Notes under the pieces: model-generated
What the model saw: only the letters and a program-made list of their open reading frames with translations
Database searches by the model: none
Told to the model about the DNA's origin: nothing
Translations under genes and position numbers: made by a program
In this document: one piece after another, positions 1 to 8,584 of the stretch
Position numbering within the stretch: position 1 is the stretch's first letter
Layout of the letters: the number at the start of each line of letters is the position of its first letter
Assembly (NCBI GenBank): GCA_002438065.1
Contig: DJSP01000093.1
Location: 49,780-68,330 of the forward strand
Direction of reading: 5' to 3'
Length of the DNA stretch: 18,551 bases
Origin: Caryophanales bacterium UBA6331
Lineage (GTDB): Bacteria > Bacillota_I > Bacilli_A > RF39 > UBA660

Positions 1-23
1 AATGGTAACAAAAACCGAGCTAC

Positions 24-50
24 AAAAAAAGAGATAAAATAACTTATCTC
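24..50 (-). terminator. Intrinsic terminator after the HerA-like gene
   Basis: On the minus strand a perfect 7-bp stem GAGATAA / TTATCTC (44-50 with 31-37) encloses a 6-base loop and runs straight into seven U (24-30). It lies just past the stop codon of the ATPase gene at 57, so that gene is probably the last in its transcript. The 23 bases left of it are too short to interpret. Confidence 0.85.
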
Positions 51-56
51 AATATA

Positions 57-1820
57 TTAATTTCCACTCGCTTTCCATCTTTCAAGTACATCACAGTTAG
101 CTGAATATGGAAGTGGATCAGGTAAATCCATTTTAATTAATAATGGTATTTTAAATGCACTACCAAACGATACTAAAGTACCTGCTTGTAACGAATTAAG
201 TTTTTCAATAATATCACTAGATACATTAGGAAGCATCTTTTCAATATATTCTAAATCTTTAGGATGTGTCATTTTAAGAACTAAGAAATTACTCATTTGA
301 GCAACAACTGTTTCCGATATATCAACAGGTCTTTGACTAATCAAATCAATTATAACCCCATATTTACGTCCTTCTTTGGCAATTCTCTCAAATATATTAT
401 ATCCTAATAAGAATTTATCATTATCGTTTTGAACATATCTATGTGCTTCTTCTAATATCAAATGGAACGGTATAGAAGCTCTAACTTTTCTCTTCTTAGC
501 AAAATCAAAAATCATTTTAGAAATTATCTTAACAATAACTTTAGCAAGGCCATCATCTATATCTTCTAAATTAACATTAATAATTTGGCTTCTTCTTGAA
601 TTTAAAACAATTAACTTAGAAATATATTGTTCTAGTGAAATATATTTATCAAATTCAAAATATTTACCATTTTTACTATTTATAATTGAATTTAATCTTA
701 CCTTTAAAATTATAGCTGAATCTTGCATTATTCTATTGTTTAAGAAACCTTCCCCAATTAAAGCAAAATCCATAGCCTTAGCAAAATCTTTTAAATTATA
801 AAAGGCATTTTCATTAACTTCAATTTGACTTTCTAATTCTGGATTAATATAAGTTGCTAAATATTCATTTATTAATACACTTTCGCCAAATTCACCTTTA
901 TTATCAATTTGAAAACAATTTGCAAATCTTCTTGTATAGCCAATTCCCTTAAGTTCTGCATTAACATTAAATTCATTAGTAGAACAAGATGCTAATATTT
1001 GAAATATATCATTCTTTTTACCAGCAGCATTTTGATTAGAAAATAATACACTTTGTATTGCTGATGCAATTAAATGATTCTTAAGTTTATTAACGTTATC
1101 ATTATTTTCACTAAATATTTTAGCAAGTTTACTAGCTCTTTCTATAATTGTTAATTGGCTATGATTTTCTGCATTTAAAAGTAATGCTAAATCATCATTA
1201 GAAAGTAAATAAACTGGAATTTGTAATAATTCATCGCCTTGTTCAACTGGATTAGTTGTAATAAACTTATATTGATAATTCGGATTTATTTGATTAATAT
1301 TTTTAAATGCATTTTTGTATTCCCCGTAAGCATCAAAGATAAACAAATTCGCATTATAAGTTAAAATTTGCGGATTTAAAAATATATTTTGAATTATTCT
1401 TGATACTGAACATGATTTACCAGATCCAGAGTTACCAAATATAGCCATATGATTAGAAAATAAATCATTTATACCAGCATATATCTTACGATTTTCATAT
1501 ATAGGACTTCTACCAATGTATAAACTCTTTTCATCATCTTTACCCATAATAATATCTAATTCTTCATTATTAATAACTCTTATTGTACTATTTAACGTTG
1601 GTTTCTTAATGGTACCAGCAATAAATCTAGTTCCAACAAATTCTCCTAATAGTTCAATCTTAATTGTTTCTTCATCTATATTTTTTACTTCTCCTAAAAG
1701 TTTTGTATTTTCATTTTCAAACACAACATGTAAATTCATCAAATTTTGAATCACATTAGCTTCTTTATTAATTGCAACAATAACAATATTATCACTTATA
1801 AATTTAATTTTTCCAAACAC
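57..1820 (-). CDS. HerA-like (DUF87) hexameric DNA-translocating ATPase
   Basis: 587 residues, resembling the HerA/FtsK superfamily of ring-shaped ATPases that move along double-stranded DNA. An N-terminal beta-rich part (about 1-100) fits the HAS-barrel. Walker A is GNSGSGKS at 129-136. Walker B is LILEEAHRY at 454-462 with the paired glutamates, and SQRP near 495 followed by 'MSNFLVLKM' is the HerA-type sensor region. The start is GTG at 1818-1820, preceded by GAAGG nine bases upstream. HerA usually works with the nuclease NurA or, in defence systems, with SIR2-like or DUF4297-like effectors; no such partner is visible here. The gene is monocistronic within the window: its own extended -10 promoter lies on one side and a terminator on the other. 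Family is well supported; the biological role (repair, segregation or defence) cannot be told. Confidence 0.85.
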   Translation of the reverse strand: MFGKIKFISDNIVIVAINKEANVIQNLMNLHVVFENENTKLLGEVKNIDEETIKIELLGEFVGTRFIAGTIKKPTLNSTIRVINNEELDIIMGKDDEKSLYIGRSPIYENRKIYAGINDLFSNHMAIFGNSGSGKSCSVSRIIQNIFLNPQILTYNANLFIFDAYGEYKNAFKNINQINPNYQYKFITTNPVEQGDELLQIPVYLLSNDDLALLLNAENHSQLTIIERASKLAKIFSENNDNVNKLKNHLIASAIQSVLFSNQNAAGKKNDIFQILASCSTNEFNVNAELKGIGYTRRFANCFQIDNKGEFGESVLINEYLATYINPELESQIEVNENAFYNLKDFAKAMDFALIGEGFLNNRIMQDSAIILKVRLNSIINSKNGKYFEFDKYISLEQYISKLIVLNSRRSQIINVNLEDIDDGLAKVIVKIISKMIFDFAKKRKVRASIPFHLILEEAHRYVQNDNDKFLLGYNIFERIAKEGRKYGVIIDLISQRPVDISETVVAQMSNFLVLKMTHPKDLEYIEKMLPNVSSDIIEKLNSLQAGTLVSFGSAFKIPLLIKMDLPDPLPYSANCDVLERWKASGN

Positions 1821-1846
1821 TTTAATCTACCTTCTATTCTATAAAA

Positions 1847-1855
1847 AGTATAACA
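1847..1855 (-). promoter_or_regulatory. Extended -10 promoter of the HerA-like gene
   Basis: The minus strand reads TGT-TATACT, a TGn-extended -10 element with no convincing -35 box. Transcription would start near 1840, about 20 bases before the GTG start. The region between this promoter and 2013 is AT-rich and non-coding; besides the upstream signals of the plus-strand pseudogene it holds one short inverted repeat (1918-1936). Confidence 0.5.
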
Positions 1856-1917
1856 TAAAAATATAATAAAAAAAATCAAAATAATTCACACTCCTTTATT
1901 TTTATGAATAATTACAA

Positions 1918-1936
1918 ACTCTACACATCATAGAGT
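1918..1936. repeat. Short inverted repeat between divergent genes
   Basis: ACTCTA and TAGAGT form a perfect 6-bp inverted repeat around a 7-base spacer. It is not followed by a U-tract in either direction, so it is not a terminator. It lies between the divergent HerA-like gene and the pseudogene, where an operator could sit. With six pairs in an AT-rich region, chance is a real alternative. Confidence 0.3.
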
Positions 1937-2013
1937 GTACTAACAGTTTTAACATGATATATTAATATTGTCAGGAGAAGATTTAAAAAGATGATAATAA
2001 TAGGAGGAAGCAT

Positions 2014-2705
2014 ATGAATAACACATTATCAAATTTAAATTTAGAACTAGATAAAGGATTTGAGCAAGAAAACACACTTTACGATCTATATCAATTAATA
2101 TCTACATATAATAAATTATTATTAAAAGCAGGAAACGATTTAGAAAAAACAAATAAAATTATTAAAAAAATTTTTATAGTTATGATTGCTACGAAAAACC
2201 TATTGCAGAATTATTTTCAGGTTTTACTCAAAATGAATTACTGTATTTAACTGAAGCAGAACATAATGTTTTAATAGATACTTAAGACATGATATTTCTA
2301 ATTGATGATCATACTTTATTAAAGATTTCTTCTTTCCACCCAATTGGTAGTGGTAACCTACGCGATGTAAGTTATAAATTTATACAATTTTTAGATTGCA
2401 AAGTAAAAAGATAAGAAGATAAAATATATGATAGTGATTCATATTATTGTACAGAATATTACGAATATAGAGATGCAATTGGATTATTTAATGGAAAAAA
2501 ATTAATTACACCTGCATATAATTTTGAAAAGCAATTTGAATCAATTGACGGTGCTAATATCAGAGATATTTTAATTCCTCAATCAATAGATGAAATTCAT
2601 GAAAAAATTAAATCAGTTAAAGAAGCCAAAATGAAAGTACTAAAAAAAATTATAGACTCACAATCTATAATTTTTATTTTAATTTATCTTTTAAAATTTC
2701 ATTAA
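2014..2705 (+). pseudogene. Decayed gene of unknown function
   Basis: A good ribosome binding site (AGGAGG at 2002-2007) and ATG open a frame of about 50 plausible codons. Around the A-run at 2164-2170 the coding sense shifts by one base into the frame that reads YDCYEKPIAELFSGFTQNEL from 2181. That frame continues protein-like (for example GLFNGKKLITPAYNFEKQFE) but is cut by TAA at 2283 and TAA at 2412. Its last stop is at 2703, past the terminator hairpin and inside the 3' end of gatB, so the original stop is probably lost. A small frame (1991-2017, eight codons, its own AGGAG at 1974) ends in an ATGA overlap with the start and may have been a translational leader. The product was an acidic soluble protein of roughly 210 residues; I do not recognise the family. 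Confidence 0.6.
2645..2675. terminator. Bidirectional terminator at the end of gatB
   Basis: TTATAGA (2650-2656) and TCTATAA (2664-2670) form a 7-bp stem, extended by flanking A and T runs to about 12 bp, with the loop CTCACAA. On the minus strand it follows the gatB stop directly and ends in eight U. On the plus strand it is followed by TTTTTATTTT and could also end transcription through the pseudogene. Confidence 0.85.
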
Positions 2706-4110
2706 CTTTAACTGGATTTGCTTTTCCTTTAGTTTCTTTCATAACTTGTCCAACAAAGAATCCAAATAAATTTGTTTTACCATTATGATAATCTTCGATT
2801 TGTTTTTGACTATTTGCTAAAATATTATCAACAATTTTAATTAATTCACTATCATCAGATATCTGAACCATTCCTTCGTCAATAATTATTTTTTCAGGTT
2901 CTTCTCTTCTATCTAAACATAAATTAAATAATTCTTTAGCTTGTTTAGAAGATATTTTATTTTCACTTAAATTGCTAATAATAACACTTAATCTACTAGG
3001 TGTTACAAAAAATTCATCTATTTCAATATTTTCTTTTGAGATATATCCTAATATAGTTGAAATAATCCAGTTAGCAGCTGTTTTAGCATCGATTCCTAAT
3101 TTAATGCATTCTTCAAAGTATAAAGCAATCTTCTTTTCTTTAACTAATATATTTGCATCATAACTAGATAATCCATACTGACTCATATATTTATTTTTAC
3201 GTTCATAAGGAAGTTCAGGTATTGATTTAAATATTTTTTCTTTCCATTCTTCATTTATTTTAATTTTAGGAATATTTGGCTCTACAAAATATTTATAGTC
3301 AATCGCATCGACTTTAGAACGCATTCTAATTGTTGTACCCGTTGTATCATCAAATCTTCTTGTTTCTTGTTCAATTTTATCTTGCTCACCATTCTTAATT
3401 AGATCAAGTTGTCTTTGAACTTCATAATTAATAGCATCCCTAACTCCACTAAATGAATTAACATTTTTAATCTCAACTTTAGTTCCAAGTTCATCCGTAT
3501 TACTTAAAGATACATTAACATCACATCTTATTTGTCCTTTTTTAGAATCAGCATCAGATATATCTGTGTATTGATAAACACTTCTTATATATTCTAAGAA
3601 AGTAATAACATCGTTTAAATCATGAAAACAAGGTGTTGTAACAAGTTCTAAAAGAGGCACTCCTGCTCTATTATAGTTAATTTTACTTGACTTTTCTTCG
3701 TGAGTCATTTGAGCTGAATCTTCTTCTAAATGAATATTATCAATTCCTACTTTAAATACACTGCCATCTGCTCTTTCAATATCAATAAATCCATCAAATC
3801 CAATGGGAGCAGGTATCGTATTTTGAGTTATCTGATATCCTTTAGGTAAGTCAGGATAGTAATAATTTTTTCTTTCAAAATATAAATATTCTGGTTGCTT
3901 ACAATTTAGAATCTTGCTCATCATAAGTCCCATTTCAACACATCTTTTATTTACTACCGGAAGAGTTCCCGGAAATGCCATATCAACCGGTCTAACATTT
4001 ATATTAGGAGTATCAGAATAACCATTCTTGGCACTTGAAAATATTTTACTATTAGTTTTAGAAACCTCACAATGCATCTCAATTCCAATAGTTAATTTAT
4101 AATCATTCAT
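2674..4110 (-). CDS. gatB: Aspartyl/glutamyl-tRNA amidotransferase subunit B
   Basis: 478 residues, the normal length for GatB. In the GatCAB complex it holds the misacylated tRNA, activates the Asp or Glu side chain with ATP and passes it to ammonia coming from GatA. Family signatures seen: IGIEMHCE at 8-15 and SKIFSSAKNG just after it in the cradle domain, FERKNYYYPDLPKGYQIT near residue 84, LLELVTTPCF, and the C-terminal YqeY-like tail domain ending in GQVMKETKGKANP near 454. The start has AGGAGG six bases upstream. That site lies inside the end of gatA, and the two genes overlap by eight bases, so translation is probably coupled. It is the last gene of the hisS operon and is followed by a terminator. 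Confidence 0.97.
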   Translation of the reverse strand: MNDYKLTIGIEMHCEVSKTNSKIFSSAKNGYSDTPNINVRPVDMAFPGTLPVVNKRCVEMGLMMSKILNCKQPEYLYFERKNYYYPDLPKGYQITQNTIPAPIGFDGFIDIERADGSVFKVGIDNIHLEEDSAQMTHEEKSSKINYNRAGVPLLELVTTPCFHDLNDVITFLEYIRSVYQYTDISDADSKKGQIRCDVNVSLSNTDELGTKVEIKNVNSFSGVRDAINYEVQRQLDLIKNGEQDKIEQETRRFDDTTGTTIRMRSKVDAIDYKYFVEPNIPKIKINEEWKEKIFKSIPELPYERKNKYMSQYGLSSYDANILVKEKKIALYFEECIKLGIDAKTAANWIISTILGYISKENIEIDEFFVTPSRLSVIISNLSENKISSKQAKELFNLCLDRREEPEKIIIDEGMVQISDDSELIKIVDNILANSQKQIEDYHNGKTNLFGFFVGQVMKETKGKANPVKVNEILKDKLK

Positions 4111-5563
4111 GATTTACCTCCTTAGCAATTTGATTTTTATAAGGCATAACACTTTCTAAAGCATAAGCAATATTTAAAACATTTTGATCATCATAACAGT
4201 TACCAGTAATATTTACCCCAACCGGTAAATTATCAATAAATCCATCAGGAATAGTTATTGAAGGGAATCCCCCAAAATTACCAACTTGTAAAAATTCATC
4301 AAGTACTGAAGTATTTTCATCAATCATATCTAAAGATCCATCGATATGTTTAGCAACTCCTACTCCAACCGGCATAATCATTGCATCATACTCTTTAAAA
4401 TAATTTTTCATTATATCAACAATTAACCTTCTAACTCTTTGAGCATTAATAAAATATCTTTCTTGATTTTCTTTTTGTAAAACATAAGATCCAATTATAA
4501 ATCTACGTTTAATCAAAGAAGAAAAGTTCTTAGTACGATATTTTCTCATCATTTCGATATAATTTTTTCCATCTTCTCTAGGTCCAAAAATAAATCCAGT
4601 TAAATTAGACATATTGCTTGTTGCTTCAGCACATGATAACACTACATAAACTGATGGTAATGCATCAAGAATTTTTTTATCAATAGAAACACTCGTAACA
4701 TTTGCTCCAAAATATTCTAATTTTTTAATTGTTTCACGATATATTTCTAAATGTTTTTTAAGTTCATCATTCATATTAGGATAATTTTCTTCATCAATTA
4801 ATTCCTTAATATAAAATAATTTTTTACCCCTAATATTTTTATCTAAATTATCGTATAAATGCATATTTGTTGAATCAAATGAAGTCATATCATTTTCATC
4901 AATGCCTTTCATATTATCTGTAACAATTGCTGCATCTTCAACACATCTAGTTAAAACACCACATGTATCTAAACTAGAAGCAAAAGGAAATAATCCATAT
5001 CTAGAAATCATTCCATAAGTAGGCTTATATCCAACAATTCCGCAATAAGCTGCTGGCTTACGAATTGAATCACCAGTATCTGATCCTAGTGCATATGGAT
5101 AAACTCCTGCCGCAACCGCACAAGCAGATCCGGCAGATGATCCTGCACACATTCTTGCTTTATCCCACGGATTTAATACCGTACCAGTATGACATGTTGT
5201 ACCTGTTCCACCCATACCAAATTCATCAAGAGCAGTTTTATTAGTTGGAATAGCACCTGCTTTATATAAATTACTTACAGCAGTAGCATCAAAAAATGGA
5301 ACATAATCTTTTAACGTATTAGATGAACCAGTTGATAATATTCCTTTAGTTGAATAATTATCTTTAATTCCAAAAGGAATACCAGAAAGTAAATTATCAG
5401 TAACATTTCCACCTTTAGCATCATCTAAAATTGTTACAAAAGCATTGTACTTATCTTCTACCTCATGAGACATTTTAATAGATTCCTTAACAAGTTCATC
5501 ACTAGTAACTTTACCATTTATTAAATCCTCATGTAATTCTTTAATAGTTTTATTTAGCATCAT
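4103..5563 (-). CDS. gatA: Aspartyl/glutamyl-tRNA amidotransferase subunit A (glutaminase)
   Basis: 486 residues, an amidase-signature enzyme that frees ammonia from glutamine for GatB. The Ser-cis-Ser-Lys triad is intact: Lys67 in GIKDNYSTKG, Ser142 in the segment CAGSSAGSA, and Ser166 in GSDTGDSIRKPA. All three sit exactly 12 positions earlier than the K79/S154/S178 of Staphylococcus GatA. The usual TGGS is TGDS here; I recall the same variant from mycoplasma GatA, and the serine is kept, so activity is expected. Two ATG codons stand in a row; AAGGTGG at the end of gatC serves as the binding site. The gatC stop abuts the start (TAA ATG), consistent with coupled translation of C, A and B. 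Confidence 0.97.
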   Translation of the reverse strand: MMLNKTIKELHEDLINGKVTSDELVKESIKMSHEVEDKYNAFVTILDDAKGGNVTDNLLSGIPFGIKDNYSTKGILSTGSSNTLKDYVPFFDATAVSNLYKAGAIPTNKTALDEFGMGGTGTTCHTGTVLNPWDKARMCAGSSAGSACAVAAGVYPYALGSDTGDSIRKPAAYCGIVGYKPTYGMISRYGLFPFASSLDTCGVLTRCVEDAAIVTDNMKGIDENDMTSFDSTNMHLYDNLDKNIRGKKLFYIKELIDEENYPNMNDELKKHLEIYRETIKKLEYFGANVTSVSIDKKILDALPSVYVVLSCAEATSNMSNLTGFIFGPREDGKNYIEMMRKYRTKNFSSLIKRRFIIGSYVLQKENQERYFINAQRVRRLIVDIMKNYFKEYDAMIMPVGVGVAKHIDGSLDMIDENTSVLDEFLQVGNFGGFPSITIPDGFIDNLPVGVNITGNCYDDQNVLNIAYALESVMPYKNQIAKEVNHE

Positions 5564-5854
5564 TTACACCACCTTTGGTAAAACTACTGAAGCACCATCA
5601 TTAAGATCAGAGTTAGCAAGTAATTCTTCTCTTGGAATAGATTCCTCAATAGCATCTTCTCTTAATTCAGCATAAAAATCATCAAGAGCATGAGTCATAG
5701 GTACAACTTCGCTTATATTTTCAATATCATTTATTTTATTAATATTTTTATCTATAATTTCAAACTCATCAAATACCATATTAGTTTCTTCATCAGTTAA
5801 ACCAATCATTAGTAAATCAGCAAGTTTTCTTATTTTTTCTTTTGTAAAATCCAT
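5564..5854 (-). CDS. gatC: Aspartyl/glutamyl-tRNA amidotransferase subunit C
   Basis: 96 residues, the usual size. GatC is a small scaffold that wraps around and stabilises the GatA-GatB pair. The sequence has the family layout: an N-terminal helical pair (KIRKLADLLMIGLTDEE), then VVPMTH, LREDAIEESIPREELLANS and the C-terminal VLPKVV. AGGAGG lies six bases before the ATG. It follows aspS by 45 bases that contain an AT-rich hairpin and runs directly into gatA. Confidence 0.95.
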   Translation of the reverse strand: MDFTKEKIRKLADLLMIGLTDEETNMVFDEFEIIDKNINKINDIENISEVVPMTHALDDFYAELREDAIEESIPREELLANSDLNDGASVVLPKVV

Positions 5855-5878
5855 AATTTCCTCCTTAACTTAAAGAAA

Positions 5879-5896
5879 AAAGAATAAATATTCTTT
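5879..5896 (-). promoter_or_regulatory. AT-rich hairpin between aspS and gatC
   Basis: AAAGAAT / ATTCTTT can form a 7-bp stem with a 4-base loop, followed on the minus strand by TTTCTTT. It resembles a weak intrinsic terminator with only one G-C pair. It could lower gatCAB expression relative to the synthetases or mark a processing site. The low stability makes this uncertain. Confidence 0.35.
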
Positions 5897-5899
5897 CTC

Positions 5900-7189
5900 C
5901 TATGGATATAATCTATTAGGTCCTCTAAAGATAAACTGTGCATCCCTAATATGGTCAAGTCCTAATAACAATAATGTTAATCTATCTACTCCAATTGCAA
6001 ATCCGCCATGAGGTGGCATACCATATTTAAAGAATTGCATATAAAATTCAACATCTTTAGTTAATCCTTTTTCATCCGCATTATGTTTTAAATGATCATA
6101 TCTATGTTCTCTTTGGGATCCACTAGTTATTTCCATACCTCTCCATAATAAGTCATATCCTTGAGGAACATCATTTTCATCTCTCATATGGTAGAAAGGT
6201 CTTTTAGCTTTACTATAATCAGTTATAAATAAGAATTCAGAGCCATATTCTTCCATTGCAAATTTACAAGCTAACTTTTCAGTTTCCGCATTTAAATCTC
6301 CAATATCATGTTCTGGTATTTCATAACCATATCTTTTTTCTAATTCTTTATATAAATCAAATAATTTAATTCTAGGGAATTCCTTATCAGGAACAACAAC
6401 TTCTTGTCCAAATCTAGATTTAATTATATCTCCAAAATTTTCCTTTAATTTTCCTAGAGCATAAGTAAGCATTTCTTCTTCTAAATGCATAACATCTTCA
6501 TATGAATTAATATAAGCAAATTCAAGGTCAAATGAAGTAAATTCAGTACAATGTCTATTAGTGTTAGAGTTCTCTGCTCTAAATGCAGGAGCAACTTCAA
6601 AAACCCTTTCAAAACCAGAAGCAATAGCCATTTGTTTATAAAATTGAGGACTTTGTGCTAAATAAGCTTTATCATTAAAATATTTAACCTCAAACACAGA
6701 AGATCCTGATTCAGAAGCAGTACCTATAATCTTAGGAGTATGAATTTCAGTAAAATCATGTTTGTATAAATAATCTCTTAGATATTCAACGAAAGCACTT
6801 TGAATAGGTATAATATATTCTTTAGCATCACTTCTTAAATCAATCCATCTATAATCTAACTTTTTATCAGGTAATGCATTTTCTTCAATTGGATAAGCAT
6901 CTGCTATAGATAAAATTTCTACACTTTCTGGTAAGAATTCTTTACCACCATCTTTAACATATTCACTCATAACCATTTTACCAGTAAATGTTACAAAAGA
7001 ACCAGTTGTTAAGGTAGCACAAACATTTGCAAGTTCTTCTTTAATTTTATCAACAGAAACTTGAATATATCCAGTTCTATCTTTTAACTTAATAAAAATC
7101 ATATATTTTGTATTTCTAATTGTTTTAATCATTCCTGAAATTTTAGATAATTCATTTTCTTCTAAATTTTTAATTAATGTTCTTTCCAT
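5900..7189 (-). CDS. aspS: Aspartyl-tRNA synthetase, archaeal/eukaryotic type (possible Asp-tRNA(Asn) ligase)
   Basis: 429 residues, a class II synthetase of the short archaeal-type AspRS. It lacks the large GAD insertion that brings bacterial AspRS to about 590 residues. An OB-fold anticodon domain (about 1-105) precedes the catalytic core. Visible are the Asp-site QSPQFYKQ at 179-186, motif 2 FRAENSNTNRHCTEF from 203, and motif 3 GGFAIGVDRLTLLLLGLDHI from 395. Bacterial members of this type described in Deinococcus are non-discriminating and charge both tRNA(Asp) and tRNA(Asn). Here no other AspRS is seen, so it must at least charge tRNA(Asp). The position of the archaeal discriminating Trp26 appears to be Lys22, but that alignment was done by eye. 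It lies 18 bases after asnS and upstream of gatCAB. Confidence 0.92.
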   Translation of the reverse strand: MERTLIKNLEENELSKISGMIKTIRNTKYMIFIKLKDRTGYIQVSVDKIKEELANVCATLTTGSFVTFTGKMVMSEYVKDGGKEFLPESVEILSIADAYPIEENALPDKKLDYRWIDLRSDAKEYIIPIQSAFVEYLRDYLYKHDFTEIHTPKIIGTASESGSSVFEVKYFNDKAYLAQSPQFYKQMAIASGFERVFEVAPAFRAENSNTNRHCTEFTSFDLEFAYINSYEDVMHLEEEMLTYALGKLKENFGDIIKSRFGQEVVVPDKEFPRIKLFDLYKELEKRYGYEIPEHDIGDLNAETEKLACKFAMEEYGSEFLFITDYSKAKRPFYHMRDENDVPQGYDLLWRGMEITSGSQREHRYDHLKHNADEKGLTKDVEFYMQFFKYGMPPHGGFAIGVDRLTLLLLGLDHIRDAQFIFRGPNRLYP

Positions 7190-7207
7190 AAATAATCCTT
7201 TCTAAAA

Positions 7208-8572
7208 TTAAAATTCACAGTTACCTGGTGTTCTTGGATAAGGAATAACATCACGAATATTATCAATACCTGTAATATAAATAAGTAATCTTTCAAATCC
7301 CATACCAAATCCAGAATGTACACAAGTACCATATTTTCTTAAATCTAAGTACCAAGAAAGTTCTTCTTTATTCATTCCAAGTTCATCCATACGTTTAACT
7401 AACTTATCATAACTTTCTTCTCTTTGAGATCCACCCATTAGTTCGCCAGCACCTGGTACTTCTAAATCTACAGCTGCAACAGTTTCACCATCTTCATTTT
7501 GTTTCATATAAAACGCCTTAATATCTTTTGGCCAGTTCTTAATAAATACTGGTCCATTAAAGTATTCAGTAATATATTTTTCATGTTCTTTTGCAATATC
7601 TTCACCATATTCTGGTTCAAATTCCCATTTAACGTCAGCGTTCTTTAAAATAGTAATAACATCTTTATGATCAATTCTTGTAAATTTACTATTAACTAAT
7701 CTAGTTAGCTTATCTATTAATCCTTTTTCTACAAATTGATCTAGGAATTTCATTTCATCTTTCGCATTTTCTAAAACATAATTAACAACATATTTAAGCA
7801 TATCCTCCATAATGTCCATATCGCCTTCTAAATCACAGAAGGAAATTTCTGGTTCAATCATCCAGAATTCAGAAGCATGAACTTTCGTATTTGAGTTTTC
7901 TGCTCTAAAAGTAGGACCAAAAGTATAAGTTTTCTTAAATGCGGTAGCAAATGTTTCTGCCTCTAATTGTCCACTAACAGTTAATCCGGTTTTTTTACCA
8001 TAAAAATCTTTTTCTGGTTCATATTTACCACTAGAAGCAATACGATTTAAATCAAGAGTTGTAACTTGGAACATTTCTCCAGCTCCTTCACAATCAGAAC
8101 TTGTTATAATTGGAGCATGAAAATATACATAATTACGATCTTGAAAATATTTATGAATTGCCATAGCCGCAACACTTCTTACTCTAAATACTGCATTAAA
8201 AGTATTAGTTCTAGCTCTTAAATGACCTACCTCTCTTAAGAATTCTCTAGTGTGTCTTTTAGCTTGAATTGGATAAGTTTCATCAGCAAGTCCAAGAACT
8301 TTAATACTATCCGCTTTAAGTTCAAAATCTTGATTTCCACTAGATTCAACAATTGTTCCAGTAACTTCTAAACTTGATCCAACTAATACTTTATTAATTT
8401 CTTCATAATTACTTAAACTAGTATCATAAACAACTTGTAAAGTATTAATTGTTGTTCCATCAGAAAGCACTATAAAAGCAAAATTTGAACTCTTTCTATG
8501 ATTTCTAACCCATCCTGGAATTGTAACTTTTTTTCCAATATAACTTTCCTTAAATAAATCTTTTATATCCAT
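7208..8572 (-). CDS. asnS: Asparaginyl-tRNA synthetase
   Basis: 454 residues from the chosen start. It charges tRNA(Asn) directly with asparagine. It has an N-terminal OB-fold (GWVRNHRKSSNFAFIVLSDG), FRAENSNTKVHASEFWMIEP as motif 2 near residue 222, GELMGGSQREESYD, and a C-terminal motif 3 GFGMGFERLLIYITGIDNIR ending in PRTPGNCEF, which is typical of AsnRS rather than AspRS. An ATG three codons earlier (8579-8581) sits only one base after AGGAG and is too close to be used; the second ATG at 8570-8572 has proper spacing. The stop of hisS lies about a dozen bases upstream, so the genes are tightly packed. Its presence means the cell does not strictly need GatCAB to make Asn-tRNA. Confidence 0.95.
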   Translation of the reverse strand: MDIKDLFKESYIGKKVTIPGWVRNHRKSSNFAFIVLSDGTTINTLQVVYDTSLSNYEEINKVLVGSSLEVTGTIVESSGNQDFELKADSIKVLGLADETYPIQAKRHTREFLREVGHLRARTNTFNAVFRVRSVAAMAIHKYFQDRNYVYFHAPIITSSDCEGAGEMFQVTTLDLNRIASSGKYEPEKDFYGKKTGLTVSGQLEAETFATAFKKTYTFGPTFRAENSNTKVHASEFWMIEPEISFCDLEGDMDIMEDMLKYVVNYVLENAKDEMKFLDQFVEKGLIDKLTRLVNSKFTRIDHKDVITILKNADVKWEFEPEYGEDIAKEHEKYITEYFNGPVFIKNWPKDIKAFYMKQNEDGETVAAVDLEVPGAGELMGGSQREESYDKLVKRMDELGMNKEELSWYLDLRKYGTCVHSGFGMGFERLLIYITGIDNIRDVIPYPRTPGNCEF

Positions 8573-8584
8573 TTTTAACATCTC

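Noticed and set aside
1516..1749. Plus-strand open frame of 77 codons
   Set aside because: It lies antisense inside the HerA-like gene, with a composition that mirrors the real coding strand and no binding site.
2283..2414. Reassigned or recoded TAA codons in the plus-strand gene
   Set aside because: Many genes in the window end in TAA, and the same gene also has a frameshift, so decay is the simpler explanation.
2972..3163. Plus-strand open frame of 63 codons inside gatB
   Set aside because: It is a shadow of the well-supported gatB coding sequence.
5900..7189. Reading the 429-residue synthetase as a second AsnRS
   Set aside because: It has the Asp-type QSPQFYKQ and motif 3 of AspRS, while the neighbour carries the AsnRS-type ending PRTPGNCEF.
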